From Sanyastnella coralliicola (GTDB taxonomy: Bacteria > Bacteroidota > Bacteroidia > Flavobacteriales_D > Sanyastnellaceae), in the NCBI RefSeq assembly GCF_030845195.1, contig NZ_CP132543.1, positions 2,807,501-2,871,500 on the forward strand: a stretch of DNA of 64,000 nt. The letters run 5' to 3'. Below, one piece after another: positions 52,894 through 62,375 of this stretch. A program made the position numbers and the translations under genes. Each line of letters opens with the position of its first letter. Within the stretch, counting starts at the first letter, position 1. A model generated the notes under the pieces. That model saw nothing but the letters and a program-made list of their open reading frames with translations. It did not search any database and was not told the origin of the DNA.

Positions 52894-55008
52894 TTAAATC
52901 CTCGCAATCCTCAACTCAAAAAAGCTCACCTCGCCCTTAAACTCTCTGTGAATCTCAGTCAACGTAGCCTTTGGCTTTCGCTTGAACGCCTCTAGAATCT
53001 TTGCTCGCTTTTCAGCAGGGATGAAAGCTTCTGAGGATACCTTACCAGCAGTGATAAGCTCGTACACGTGTCCTTCAACGGTGGAGGTGGCCAGTTTTCT
53101 TTGGCGAGCAATGGAGCCTACGGTTTCACCTGCGTTAAGCATAGTCAACGTTTCTATGGCTGACATTCCCGGACCAGTAGAATTCTTCTTGCGCTTGATC
53201 ACGCGTGCTGGGGTAAGATCCACCTCCATGTCTTTGCCTTTGCAGAATTCAGCGATCGCGGTGGCGAAGGCTTCTCCAAACTGCTCCGTCTTTTGCTCAC
53301 CGAATCCAGAGATCTTGGAGATGTTTTCGATGTTGGTCGGACGATACCTGCTCAATTCTTGGAGGGTCTTGTCGTTGACGATCATGTACGCCGGTAGATC
53401 TGCTTTCTTCGCCAAACCTCTGCGCACCTTCTTCAAGGTCTTGGTTAAGTCAAGGTGCTCTGGAACATCTTCTGCCAACACTTCTTGGTCGTGGACTTCG
53501 GTATGTTGAATCAGTTCTACCTTTTCTTGTCCTTTGAGAACGGCTTGGCTCTTTGCCGTGAGCTTCAACAGAGGAAACTTCCCTCCGTCGATTTCAAGTA
53601 AACCTAGGTCAATTAAATAGCGCAAGTGCCGATTCCATTCGTTCTTGCTTAAGTCCTTCCCTACCCCGTAGGTCTTGAGTTCCTTGTGCTGATCTTTGAT
53701 CTTTTGCGACTTCGATCCTCGAAGGAAATCGATGACGTAGCCTATTCCAAACCTACCTCCTAAACGCGCTACCGCGGAAAGGGCTTTTTGAGCAATGATG
53801 GTTCCATCGAAATAGGTCTCTTCTCGGAGACACACATCACAGTTCCCGCACTCTCCTGGGTGCTCTTCATCAAAGTAGGCGAGCAATGATTGACGTCGAC
53901 ACACCCTGCTTTCGCAGAGGTCGATCATCTGATTCAACTTCTTCAGCAAGTTCTCTCGATGGTTATCATCGGGAACATCATCAATAAATCCACGAAGCAT
54001 GTGTGCGTCACCCACACTGTACAACAGCATGGCGTGACTATCTACCCCATCTCGTCCTGCACGACCTGTCTCTTGGTAGTAGCCCTCTATGTTCTTTGGA
54101 AGGTTCCAATGCACTACATAGCGCACATTCGATTTGTCGATTCCCATCCCGAAGGCTATGGTAGCTACTACCACCTGGACATCGTCTCGAATAAAACGTT
54201 CTTGATTGCGGCTCCTAACTTCTGGAGTCAATCCTGCGTGATAAGGCAAGGCGGTGAAACCAGAGTTGTTCAACCACATAGCCAACTGCTCTGTTGACTT
54301 CCGCGATAGCGTGTAAATAATACCGCTATCGTCTTTGTACTTCGAAAGGAAGGCCAATAACTTCTCTCGTCCTTGCTGGCGCGGTTCAATGGTGTATTGA
54401 ATGTTCGGACGATCGAAACTGGCAATGATAATCTTCGGCGCACGCATCGTCAGGTTATTGACGATATCAGCCCTTGTTTTCTTATCTGCTGTAGCCGTCA
54501 GAGCGATCATTGGAATCTCCGGAAACAGGTCCCGAAGCTCCTTCAACTTTAGGTATTCTGGCCTGAAGTCATGTCCCCATTGCGACACACAGTGTGCCTC
54601 ATCAATTGCGAAAAAAGAGACATTCAATTGCTGCAGAAAGCGTGTGAACGGCTCATAACCAGAGAAGAGTTTCTCGGGCGCTACGTACAAGAGTTTGATC
54701 TCCCCTTTAACTAGCTGATCTTCGATTTCGCGCTGTTCGGTAGCCGTTTGCGTTGAATTCAAATAGGCCGCTGCGATACCATTCTGTTTGAGCGCTTCCA
54801 CTTGATCTTTCATCAAGGCAATGAGTGGAGAAATCACCAGACACACCCCGTCTTTGATCATTGCCGGGACCTGATAACAGATGGATTTCCCTCCTCCGGT
54901 AGGCATCAAGGCTAAGACATCTTGTCCTTCAAGAAGTGCAGAAATGATCTCTTCTTGATTGGGACGAAAGCTATCGTAACCGAAATATTTCTTGAGGGTA
55001 TTGAGCAT
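52894..55008 (-). CDS. recQ: ATP-dependent DNA helicase RecQ
   Basis: A 704-residue 3'-5' helicase. Domains in order: helicase core with Walker A PTGGGKS (about 36-42), DEAH box AIDEAHCVSQWGHDFRPEYLKL (about 137), Q-motif FGYDSFRPNQEEII; zinc-binding CESRVCRRQSLLAYF...CGNCDVC; winged helix; HRDC domain (KTLQELSRYRPTNIENISKISGFGEQKTEQF); and a C-terminal helix-turn-helix of HTH_40 type (SAIETLTMLNAGETVGSIARQRKLATST). The extra HTH is usual in Bacteroidota RecQ. It is alone on the minus strand, 96 bases downstream of nadE. Contains two 13-mers (53767, 54299). Confidence 0.97.
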   Translation of the reverse strand: MLNTLKKYFGYDSFRPNQEEIISALLEGQDVLALMPTGGGKSICYQVPAMIKDGVCLVISPLIALMKDQVEALKQNGIAAAYLNSTQTATEQREIEDQLVKGEIKLLYVAPEKLFSGYEPFTRFLQQLNVSFFAIDEAHCVSQWGHDFRPEYLKLKELRDLFPEIPMIALTATADKKTRADIVNNLTMRAPKIIIASFDRPNIQYTIEPRQQGREKLLAFLSKYKDDSGIIYTLSRKSTEQLAMWLNNSGFTALPYHAGLTPEVRSRNQERFIRDDVQVVVATIAFGMGIDKSNVRYVVHWNLPKNIEGYYQETGRAGRDGVDSHAMLLYSVGDAHMLRGFIDDVPDDNHRENLLKKLNQMIDLCESRVCRRQSLLAYFDEEHPGECGNCDVCLREETYFDGTIIAQKALSAVARLGGRFGIGYVIDFLRGSKSQKIKDQHKELKTYGVGKDLSKNEWNRHLRYLIDLGLLEIDGGKFPLLKLTAKSQAVLKGQEKVELIQHTEVHDQEVLAEDVPEHLDLTKTLKKVRRGLAKKADLPAYMIVNDKTLQELSRYRPTNIENISKISGFGEQKTEQFGEAFATAIAEFCKGKDMEVDLTPARVIKRKKNSTGPGMSAIETLTMLNAGETVGSIARQRKLATSTVEGHVYELITAGKVSSEAFIPAEKRAKILEAFKRKPKATLTEIHREFKGEVSFFELRIARI

Positions 55009-55104
55009 AGGTTAGGTTCTCCGCTGCGAAGGTGCAGACAATTTCTTCCCGTTCGACAAGCAGTTTATACTCGTCGGAGAAATGTTTGTGCGTGTGTTGG
55101 ATAA

Positions 55105-55893
55105 TCAGCCTTTCAGCTGCGCTGGAATCTCACAGACCGGAATAGGAACCATCTTGTGCTGATTCGCTCGGTGCAGACGAGTGTAGATCGCATAGACCTC
55201 TTGTTGCCTTCCTTCCAAGGTACTTTCGTCGCCTTGATTCTTCTGGAATTCCATCGCCCATTCCAGCTCTGGATAGCTGGCTCCAATTTGATCTTCATCT
55301 GTGCGATCATCTCCCCACAGACCATCTGTTGGGGCTGCATTCATGATCTCACTAATGACACCCATCTCTTCCGCGATAGCGTAAACTTCAGACTTATATA
55401 AATCAGCAATTGGACTAAGATCAACACCTCCGTCACCATATTTGGTAAAGAAACCGACCCCGAAATCTTCGACTTTATTCCCTGTTCCAACCACCAACGA
55501 TTGGCGCAGACCGGCGAAGTAATAGAGCGTTGTCATACGCAGGCGGGCGCGAGTGTTCACCAATGCCATCGCTTCATCTTTATCTCGGGTATCTGGAACC
55601 GCATTGATGAAATCTTCATAGAGATCGGTCAATTCTACCTCAACGCTGCTCACATTATCAAACTGCGCTTTGAGCATTTCGATGTGCTTACGTCCGCGGC
55701 TCACTTGGGAAGGAGCTTGGTGAATTGGCATTTCTACACAAAGCAAAGGCCGTCCTGTACGGGCGGCCAACGCTGAAGTAACAGCTGAATCAATTCCTCC
55801 GGAAATACCCACGACGAAGCCGCGAGTTTTTGAGTTCAGCGAATATTCTTTGAGCCATTCAACAATGTGCTCAACAACACCTGATGTATTCAT
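55105..55893 (-). CDS. nadE: ammonia-dependent NAD+ synthetase
   Basis: The start at ATG 55893 (262 residues) is preferred over GTG 55917; it opens MNTSGVVEHIVEWLKEYS. The enzyme amidates nicotinate adenine dinucleotide in the last step of NAD synthesis. The PP-loop SGGIDSA is at 31-37, the adenylation motif GTGNKVEDFGVGFFTKYGDGGVDLSPIADLYKSEVYA follows. There is no N-terminal glutaminase domain, so ammonia is used. nadE is next to gldB/gldC in many Flavobacteriia, as here (though divergent with a barrel gene between). Contains a 13-mer at 55369. Confidence 0.97.
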   Translation of the reverse strand: MNTSGVVEHIVEWLKEYSLNSKTRGFVVGISGGIDSAVTSALAARTGRPLLCVEMPIHQAPSQVSRGRKHIEMLKAQFDNVSSVEVELTDLYEDFINAVPDTRDKDEAMALVNTRARLRMTTLYYFAGLRQSLVVGTGNKVEDFGVGFFTKYGDGGVDLSPIADLYKSEVYAIAEEMGVISEIMNAAPTDGLWGDDRTDEDQIGASYPELEWAMEFQKNQGDESTLEGRQQEVYAIYTRLHRANQHKMVPIPVCEIPAQLKG

Positions 55894-55923
55894 GTCATGT
55901 TTTCTTGAGTGCGACACACTCTA

Positions 55924-56715
55924 TTAAAACAAGATACCGAGGTTAAGTTCGATCGAGTTTGAAATTGCACGCAATCTTACATCGTCGCGTGGCTGACCTG
56001 ATTCAAATACCGGCTCCCCGTTTTCAGTGCGGATCACGTCTGTGTCTTTGAATGCGTTGGTGAATCCATTGTTATATGTCACACCAACTAGGATCGAAGT
56101 TGATCCACTCAGGTTGTATTCAATACCTCCTCCGATGATCATAGACATGCGGAATAGCTGCACATCGTCAGAGAAGTTTACGTCTTCTTCGAGTTGCACT
56201 ACACGATCTGCTACAGCCTTCCATCCTGGATCCATTGGATCTGACTCATCGTAGAAGTACATCAACTCATCTTCGTTATCTCCACGAGCATTGATATTCA
56301 CGCCTAGACCGAATCCGAACTGACCCCAGTATGTAATGTATCCGATTTCGTTTGTACGTAGTTTGAAGGTCAATGGAACTTCAACGTACTGGTTGCTCAT
56401 GCTGCGTTCGCGACGAACAATGTAATCAGTGCCCTGAGAGTTGGTCACCTCTAGATAAGAGATTTTACCTCCATTACGCATCACATTCACTCCCGTTCCA
56501 ATGGCGTAGTTCTGTGCGAAGAAGACATCGGCATTGAATCCGAAGCCAAAGCGCAACACGGAACCTTCGCTCGTGAAGTGTTTGTCTTGAGGTTGGAACC
56601 AGGAAATATTCGGACTCACCTTGAATCCCATGCGGAATTTGGTAAAGTCTTCCTGTGCAGTTGAAAGCTGAGTAAATGCCATAATGGCGATCAGTACAGA
56701 AAGCGTCTTTTTCAT
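55924..56715 (-). CDS. outer membrane beta-barrel protein (OMP_b-brl/PorT-like)
   Basis: A 263-residue exported protein (signal MKKTLSVLIAIMAFTQLSTAQ) with repeated barrel strands: FRMGFKVSPNISWF, LRFGFGFNADVFFAQNYAIGTGVNVM, QYVEVPLTFKLRTNEIGYITYWGQFGFGLGVNI, MSMIIGGGIEYNLSGSTSILVGVTYNNG and the last strand SIELNLGILF. Twelve to fourteen strands are possible. It resembles the PorT-like porin group of Bacteroidota, whose roles are mostly unknown. It overlaps no gene but shares the minus strand with nadE (31 bases apart). Confidence 0.8.
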   Translation of the reverse strand: MKKTLSVLIAIMAFTQLSTAQEDFTKFRMGFKVSPNISWFQPQDKHFTSEGSVLRFGFGFNADVFFAQNYAIGTGVNVMRNGGKISYLEVTNSQGTDYIVRRERSMSNQYVEVPLTFKLRTNEIGYITYWGQFGFGLGVNINARGDNEDELMYFYDESDPMDPGWKAVADRVVQLEEDVNFSDDVQLFRMSMIIGGGIEYNLSGSTSILVGVTYNNGFTNAFKDTDVIRTENGEPVFESGQPRDDVRLRAISNSIELNLGILF

Positions 56716-56804
56716 CGTGTTGTGGTTTTTACCGTGCTTATGACGTTAACTCTTCGAAAAAGTCATCCATTCAAGGAATAAATGTCTATCTCGAAGCATA
56801 TTCA

Positions 56805-56812
56805 TAATTTTG
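56805..56812 (+). promoter_or_regulatory. candidate -7 element for gldB (TAATTTTG)
   Basis: Perfect TAnnTTTG, 62 bases before ATG 56875. No clear TTG at the normal spacing. Confidence 0.4.
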
Positions 56813-56874
56813 GCGTTTCTGATTCGTTCAGTTCTTATATCCTTCGGTTGGCGCCAAAGCTACCAATTTTTCAT

Positions 56875-57900
56875 ATGCTCAAACGGCTCATCACACTCGG
56901 GTTCTTCACCACTATGCTGTTCATCTCCTGCGATGAGGGCGTGCGTGAAGCGGACATTTCTAACATTGATCAACAGTGCGATTTCTATGCACTCAATGAT
57001 TCGCTGCAGCAATTTGATCTCGCTAACGCGGAAGAAATAAACCAACAACTGTACCAAAGCTTAGGACCTTTCTGGAGAGACTATACCGAATCGATCCTGC
57101 GCGAAGGTGCCTTTGATGATCCAGCAACCCTCGGAAAGATTGCTCAGTTCATGACTGACCCTACGATCAGTGAAATCAACACGGAGGTCGCGGCTATACT
57201 CGGTCCCGGACAAGCCGAACGCATCGATCAACTGGATAAGGCATTCCGTCGCATGCGCTACTTCTTCCCAGAAACACCTGCGCCGCAAGTTGTCTTCATG
57301 AACAGTGGATTCAACTATGGAATCTTCCCTACGGAAACACACTTGGCCGTAGGACAAGAATGGTATTTGGGAGCAGAGCACCACATCACGCAAAGCTTGG
57401 ATGAGAATACCTTCCCTAATTACATCCGCAAGAAAATGGCTCCAGAGTTTTTGGTTGGAGATGCCATGCGGGGTTGGCTAGCCGTTCATTTTCAACACCA
57501 GTATTATGACGATAGCGATCTCCTCTCAACAGTGATGTATTGGGGGAAGATGCTGTACTTAATGGATGTTACTCTTCCTGAGCTAACCGATGGACAAAAG
57601 ATCAATTACACTCCAGAGGAAATTGCATGGTGTCAAGCCAACGAGCGCAACCTATGGGTTGCTTTTTCGCAACAAGACATCCTTTACGAAAAGCGCAAGT
57701 TTGAGATTTATCGTTGGGTAAATGATGGTCCGTTCACCAGCGCTCAAAGTGTACCTCAAGAATCTCCTTCACGCCTCGGCATGTGGATCGGCTGGCAAGT
57801 CGTTCGCGATTACATGGAGCGCAACAAGGAGGTCACCCCTGAACAATTACTTCAGGAAACGAATTATTTGAAATTACTCAACGCATATAGACCAGGATAA
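56875..57900 (+). CDS. gldB: gliding motility lipoprotein GldB
   Basis: ATG 56875 gives a 341-residue lipoprotein (MLKRLITLGFFTTMLFISC, Cys19); the frame upstream to 56782 is not needed. The body follows GldB: FFPETPAPQVVFMNSGFNYGIFPTETHLAVGQEWYLG, FPNYIRKKMAPEFLVGDAMRGWLAVHFQ and SPSRLGMWIGWQVVRDYMERNKEVTPEQLL. GldB is needed for gliding in Flavobacterium johnsoniae; its biochemical role is unclear. The stop overlaps the gldC start by one base, and nadE is near, as in relatives. Contains a 13-mer at 57021. Confidence 0.93.
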   Translation: MLKRLITLGFFTTMLFISCDEGVREADISNIDQQCDFYALNDSLQQFDLANAEEINQQLYQSLGPFWRDYTESILREGAFDDPATLGKIAQFMTDPTISEINTEVAAILGPGQAERIDQLDKAFRRMRYFFPETPAPQVVFMNSGFNYGIFPTETHLAVGQEWYLGAEHHITQSLDENTFPNYIRKKMAPEFLVGDAMRGWLAVHFQHQYYDDSDLLSTVMYWGKMLYLMDVTLPELTDGQKINYTPEEIAWCQANERNLWVAFSQQDILYEKRKFEIYRWVNDGPFTSAQSVPQESPSRLGMWIGWQVVRDYMERNKEVTPEQLLQETNYLKLLNAYRPG

Positions 57901-58232
57901 TGGACTCTTCTAAGATCGAGATCAACGTTACCACCGACGAAAACAAAGTACCTGAACAGATCATTTGGTCTGCTCCTCAGGCAAATGTGATCAACAAAGA
58001 AGCAAAGGCCATGATCCTTGCCATGTGGGACAAAGATGAACGCAACACGCTGCGCATCGACCTATGGGACAAGGAAATGGAGGTGGAAGAAATGAAGTTC
58101 TTCGTCCACCAAACCATCTTAACCCTTGCTGACAGTTTTGAGCGTGCTACTGGAGAAGATAAAATGGCCGCGACTATGCGTGATTTCTGCGACTATTACG
58201 CAGAGAAGATGAATCTTCAGCCGAACAGCTAG
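57900..58232 (+). CDS. gldC: gliding motility protein GldC
   Basis: A 110-residue soluble protein. The central pattern (IIWSAPQANVINKEAKAMILAMWDKDERNTLRIDLWDKEMEVEEMKFFVHQTILTLADSF) is that of GldC, a small gliding accessory protein of unknown mechanism. It follows gldB directly (one-base overlap) and no lipid anchor is seen. Confidence 0.95.
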   Translation: MDSSKIEINVTTDENKVPEQIIWSAPQANVINKEAKAMILAMWDKDERNTLRIDLWDKEMEVEEMKFFVHQTILTLADSFERATGEDKMAATMRDFCDYYAEKMNLQPNS

Positions 58233-58245
58233 CCACCCTTTTATC

Positions 58246-61200
58246 TTAGTCTTCTTTCCAGTTTGGTCGCTGCGGAGTGTATGGAATGTTCTTTCCGTCC
58301 AGCTTCGCTTCTAAGGCCTGAATTGCAGCTCTCATATCATCGAGTGATTTTCTAGCTGCAGCATATTCCTCTTTCGCAAGCTCGAACTGCTCCTGATTCG
58401 TTGTGGTTGGATCTGACGTTGAGTACCAAGTATTCCACACGATGTTTTCAATTCGATACACCGCTCCAGGAAGTGCTTCTACGTCTCTACTTGATTTGTG
58501 GTAATCGCCAGTCATGTCGATACCAATGTCATGCGATGCACGCTCCAGCTTCTTCACGTCTTCCATCCAAGCGATATCCGCCCCTGGGTAGCTTTGAATA
58601 GCCGCCTTGATGTGACGCAAGCGATTGTCAAGGTCTGAGTGCTCATTCAAGCTTCCACGCATTCGGCGGCGGAGTTCTTGTACTTCCTTCTTGAAGGCGA
58701 TGTTTGCTTCCGTCTGGCGGTCAAGCGTAGAGTTCTCAAGCGCTTTCACTTCGAAGCTCTCTGGAGCGGCGAGGGAAGTGAACACTCCATTGTCTGCCAT
58801 CCAAATCTCCACCGTGTAAGTTCCCGGAAGAACCAATGGCCCTTCATCTGGATTGCTGTAGCGTCCTACTTCACCAGAACTTGTGCGAATTGGGGTCGTG
58901 GCCGGATAACGAAGGTTCCACGTCACACGCTGAACACCGGTTGATGCAGAACGTTTTATTTTTCGCACTTCGCTTCCTGCAGCATCCTTAATCAAGAAAA
59001 GCAGGTAGGCATCCTCGTAGTTGTCCTCCGCTACAAAGTCCTCATAGCTTGGGTAGTCGATGGTACGTCCTGCCTCTTTATCTTCTTTCTCCTTCTCTTG
59101 ACGCTGGGCCTTCGGAGACTTCGGTGCTTCTTTCACGAAGTAAGTGAAGGTTGCTCCGAACTCAGGGTTAGGCGCTGCATACATGGAAGCACCTTGGCTT
59201 CCCGTTCCGCGCAGTCCAAGAGGGTTTGATTCAACATATGCAAGGGCATCCTTAATTGGGAAAATCTTAGCGTCGGTTTCGAGCGATTCTTCTGTGAGGT
59301 TGCGCAGCGGTGAGTAGTCATCTAGTACATAGAATCCACGACCGAAAGTTCCGAGAACAAGGTCGTTTTCGCGTTTCTGGATGGCCATATCTCGAACACA
59401 GATCGTTGGTAATCCAGCCGAGAGTTCTACCCAATTCTTACCGCCGTTCACACTAACATAGCAGCCAAATTCTGTTCCTGCAAAGAGGAGATTCGCATCT
59501 ACGTGATCTTCTGCTACAGAATAGACTGTTCCACGTTCTGGAAGGTCATTCTGAATGGCCGTCCATGTATTTCCTTTGTCAGTACTCTTGAGTAGGTAAG
59601 GCTTAAAGTCACCCTTTTTGTGATTATTAAAGGCTGCGTACACCACGTTCTTATCGTGTTGTGATGCCCAAATCATATTCACGTAAGTGAGGTTTGGCAC
59701 TCCCGGGAATGACTCTTTCTTACTCCAAGTCGCTCCTCCATCTTGAGAAACCTGAATGAGTCCGTCATCAGTACCTGCGTACAAGAGGTTTTCATCAAGC
59801 GGCGACTGATCGAAGGCCACGATGTTACCGTAGATGGTTGTTGACTTGTTCTTCATGACAACATCGGGAGACTGCACCTCTCCCATCACCTTCATCTTGT
59901 TTCGGTCAAGTTGGCGTGTCAAGTCAGGAGAAATGGTTTCCCAGCTATTTCCACGGTCAGTGGTCTTGAATACTTTGTTTGCACAGAAGAAGAGTGTCTT
60001 TGGATCATGTGGTGAAATCAAAAGTGGTGAATCCCAGTTCCATCGATATGCAGCTTCACCTTTTCCAGGCTGTGGTTTGATTCCAATACGTTCACCTGAC
60101 TGGCGATCGAATCGAATTAAGCCTCCATACTGCCATTGTGCATAGATGATATTCGGGTTGGTTGGGTCTACCTGAGTTTCGTAACCATCACCTCCTACGG
60201 TGATGTACCAATCAGAATTCAAGATACCTGCGTTATTAATCGTACGTGAAGGACCACCTTGTGAGTTGTTGTCTTGGGTTCCCCCGAAGACGTTATAGAA
60301 AGGCTCGTCGTAATCGATCGATACCTTATAGAATTGAGTAATCGGTAGGTTCGCTTTGTACTCCCATGTATTCGCGTGATCGTAAGTTTCGTAGATACCA
60401 CCATCACAACCTACGATCCAGTGATCGGTGTTGGTTGGGTTAATCCAAATGCAGTGGTTGTCGACGTGCTTTTGAGATTCACCTGTGGCGATAAAGGTTT
60501 TACCTCCATCTTCGGTATGGTGTAACCAAGTGGCCATACTGAAGACCTTATCTACATCGTGCGGATCACAGATGATCTCTTGGTAGTAGTTTCCTGAAGT
60601 CACGTAGCTACTGCGCTTCTCCCAAGTAGCTCCCTTATTGGTTGAACGGAAGAATCCCGCACTACCTTCTTCCGCTTCCGCGATAGCGTATACCACATTA
60701 GGATCAACAGGAGAAACCGCCAAACCTACGCGGCCCATCTTACCAGCTGGAAGTCCGCTTGTAATCTCTTTCCAAGTCATTCCTCCATCCATCGACTTGT
60801 ACACAGAGCTTTCTGGACCTCCACCGATGTAGGTAAAGACATGACGACGGCGTTGATGAACAGCTTCATAGAGGATATCAGGATTCGATGGATCCATGAT
60901 CAAATCACAGGTACCAGTCTTTTCAGAGATGAAGTGAATCTGTTCCCAATTCTCACCACCGTCAGTGGTTTTGTACACACCGCGATCGCCACCATCAGAC
61001 CAAAGTGGTCCGTAAGCCGCTACATACACCACGTCAGAATTACGTGGATCAACGATGATCTTCGAAATGTGCTCAGAGTCTTTGAGCCCCATATGCTTCC
61101 AAGACTTACCTCCGTCGGTAGACTTGTAAACACCGTCGCCGTAAGCAACGGAGCGTTGGTTATTATTCTCCCCAGTTCCGACCCAAATCGTAGAAGATTG

Positions 61201-61533
61201 GTTCGGATCAATCGTCACACACCCCACAGAGTATGAACCTTCTCCATCAAAAATCGGTGTGTAACTCACCCCGTGATTGGTTGTTTTCCAAACACCTCCA
61301 GACGCCACAGCCACGTAGTATTCATTGAAGTTATCAGGATTAACCGCTATATCAGCCACCCTTCCCGAAGTCAATGCTGGTCCGATATTACGGAACTGCA
61401 GACCACTAATCTGGCCGGAATTCAGCCAGTATTCCGTGTCGGCGTTCTTAGAGCCTTTCTTCTTTTTTTGAGCTACTGCGTCTGCTGAAGCGAAGAGTAC
61501 AGCTAGCGCAAGGATGAGAAACTTGAATTTCAT
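58246..61533 (-). CDS. VPS10/sortilin-type BNR beta-propeller exported protein, copy 2
   Basis: A 1095-residue exported protein (signal MKFKFLILALAVLFASADAVAQ, then basic KKKKGSKN). Repeated BNR/Asp-box motifs (S-T-D-G-G-K-S-W, T-T-D-G-G-E-N-W, S-M-D-G-G-M-T-W, T-E-D-G-G-K-T-F, T-T-D-R-G-N-S-W) indicate a ten-bladed propeller, followed by a beta-sandwich and helical C-terminal part (about 880-1095, with LDNRLRHIKAAIQSYPG). It is a paralogue of 47577-50480 (N-terminal FRNIGPALTSGRVADIAVNPD against FRNVGPTIMSGRVVDVDVNPD). No T9SS sorting domain is seen. Function unknown. Contains a 13-mer at 60676. Confidence 0.9.
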   Translation of the reverse strand: MKFKFLILALAVLFASADAVAQKKKKGSKNADTEYWLNSGQISGLQFRNIGPALTSGRVADIAVNPDNFNEYYVAVASGGVWKTTNHGVSYTPIFDGEGSYSVGCVTIDPNQSSTIWVGTGENNNQRSVAYGDGVYKSTDGGKSWKHMGLKDSEHISKIIVDPRNSDVVYVAAYGPLWSDGGDRGVYKTTDGGENWEQIHFISEKTGTCDLIMDPSNPDILYEAVHQRRRHVFTYIGGGPESSVYKSMDGGMTWKEITSGLPAGKMGRVGLAVSPVDPNVVYAIAEAEEGSAGFFRSTNKGATWEKRSSYVTSGNYYQEIICDPHDVDKVFSMATWLHHTEDGGKTFIATGESQKHVDNHCIWINPTNTDHWIVGCDGGIYETYDHANTWEYKANLPITQFYKVSIDYDEPFYNVFGGTQDNNSQGGPSRTINNAGILNSDWYITVGGDGYETQVDPTNPNIIYAQWQYGGLIRFDRQSGERIGIKPQPGKGEAAYRWNWDSPLLISPHDPKTLFFCANKVFKTTDRGNSWETISPDLTRQLDRNKMKVMGEVQSPDVVMKNKSTTIYGNIVAFDQSPLDENLLYAGTDDGLIQVSQDGGATWSKKESFPGVPNLTYVNMIWASQHDKNVVYAAFNNHKKGDFKPYLLKSTDKGNTWTAIQNDLPERGTVYSVAEDHVDANLLFAGTEFGCYVSVNGGKNWVELSAGLPTICVRDMAIQKRENDLVLGTFGRGFYVLDDYSPLRNLTEESLETDAKIFPIKDALAYVESNPLGLRGTGSQGASMYAAPNPEFGATFTYFVKEAPKSPKAQRQEKEKEDKEAGRTIDYPSYEDFVAEDNYEDAYLLFLIKDAAGSEVRKIKRSASTGVQRVTWNLRYPATTPIRTSSGEVGRYSNPDEGPLVLPGTYTVEIWMADNGVFTSLAAPESFEVKALENSTLDRQTEANIAFKKEVQELRRRMRGSLNEHSDLDNRLRHIKAAIQSYPGADIAWMEDVKKLERASHDIGIDMTGDYHKSSRDVEALPGAVYRIENIVWNTWYSTSDPTTTNQEQFELAKEEYAAARKSLDDMRAAIQALEAKLDGKNIPYTPQRPNWKED

Positions 61534-61741
61534 AAATAGGAGGTTTGGTCAATAGCTAGACTTCGTTCTAGCGGACACAATATAGAACAGCGTAGCGACT
61601 TCTGCCGGGGGAAATGTATGGACGGCGGGAGGAGAGGAAGAGTGAGAGGAAGAATTAGAAGGAGAATGTGAGGGCCGCATAATATGCGTCCGCCTGTTGA
61701 CACCACCGAAGAATCGGTTAGGGGCGCATAATATGCGTCCG
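61534..61741. repeat. composite repeat: hexanucleotide tract plus two palindromes
   Basis: GAAGAG TGAGAG GAAGAA TTAGAA GGAGAA (61631-61668) is followed by GGGCCGCATAATATGCGTCC (61672-61691) and, 30 bases on, GGGCGCATAATATGCGTCC (61722-61740), the latter abutting the engB stop codon. It matches the composite inside the Glu-rich gene at 18.2-18.6 kb (same order, hexamers then palindrome, when read in the sense of the Glu-rich gene). The first 90 bases (61534-61620) show nothing else. Confidence 0.85.
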
Positions 61742-62374
61742 CTACTCTTCTTCGTATCCTTCCCAATATTCATTTGTCTTATCGACGAACTCAATCAGCT
61801 CGTCTTTTCCTTGAATATGAGATGAAGAAGTATGGAAAATCTGCGGAAGACTCTCCCATGTCTTGAGCATTTCCTTCTGATATTGACGTAGGTTTTCTGC
61901 TTTCTCAGAAGAAGACAGTTTATCAAGCTTGGTGAATACCATCACGAAAGGGATTCCGTTGTTCCCCATCCACTCCATGAACTCAAGGTCGATCTTTTGT
62001 GGCTTGTGACGACTATCGAGAAGAATCAAGGCACACATCAAATTCGAACGATTCTTGAGGTACTCTCGAATCATGTTGTCAAATATGCGTCTGTCTTTCT
62101 TAGAGACTTTCGCGTATCCATACCCAGGAAGGTCAGCGAGGTACCATGCCCCTTTCTTGCCTTGGTTAATGACGAAGTGATTAATGTGTTGAGTCTTTCC
62201 TGGTGTACCGGAAATCTTTGCGAGCCCCTTACGGCTCGTCAGCATATTGATCAGCGACGATTTTCCAACATTTGAGCGTCCGATAAAGGCGTACTCTGGG
62301 AGGTCTGGTTCAGGACATTGCTCTAGGCGCGTGCTACTCTTGACGAATTCCGCGCTATGGATATCTCTAGCCAT
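61742..62374 (-). CDS. engB: ribosome biogenesis GTP-binding protein EngB (YsxC/YihA)
   Basis: A 210-residue TRAFAC GTPase needed for late 50S assembly. G1 is GRSNVGKSS (about 34-42), G2 SGTPGKTQHIN, G3 DLPGYGYAK, G4 TKLDK and G5 near SSSH. Complete and typical. It lies between the composite repeat and an upstream alpha/beta hydrolase (one base apart), likely cotranscribed. Confidence 0.97.
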   Translation of the reverse strand: MARDIHSAEFVKSSTRLEQCPEPDLPEYAFIGRSNVGKSSLINMLTSRKGLAKISGTPGKTQHINHFVINQGKKGAWYLADLPGYGYAKVSKKDRRIFDNMIREYLKNRSNLMCALILLDSRHKPQKIDLEFMEWMGNNGIPFVMVFTKLDKLSSSEKAENLRQYQKEMLKTWESLPQIFHTSSSHIQGKDELIEFVDKTNEYWEGYEEE

Positions 62375-62375
62375 C

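Noticed and set aside
61530-61794. Small ORFs (HSPSNSSSHSS types) in the composite repeat
   Set aside because: They are Ser/Pro-rich only because of the hexamer repeat, overlap engB and have no conserved feature.
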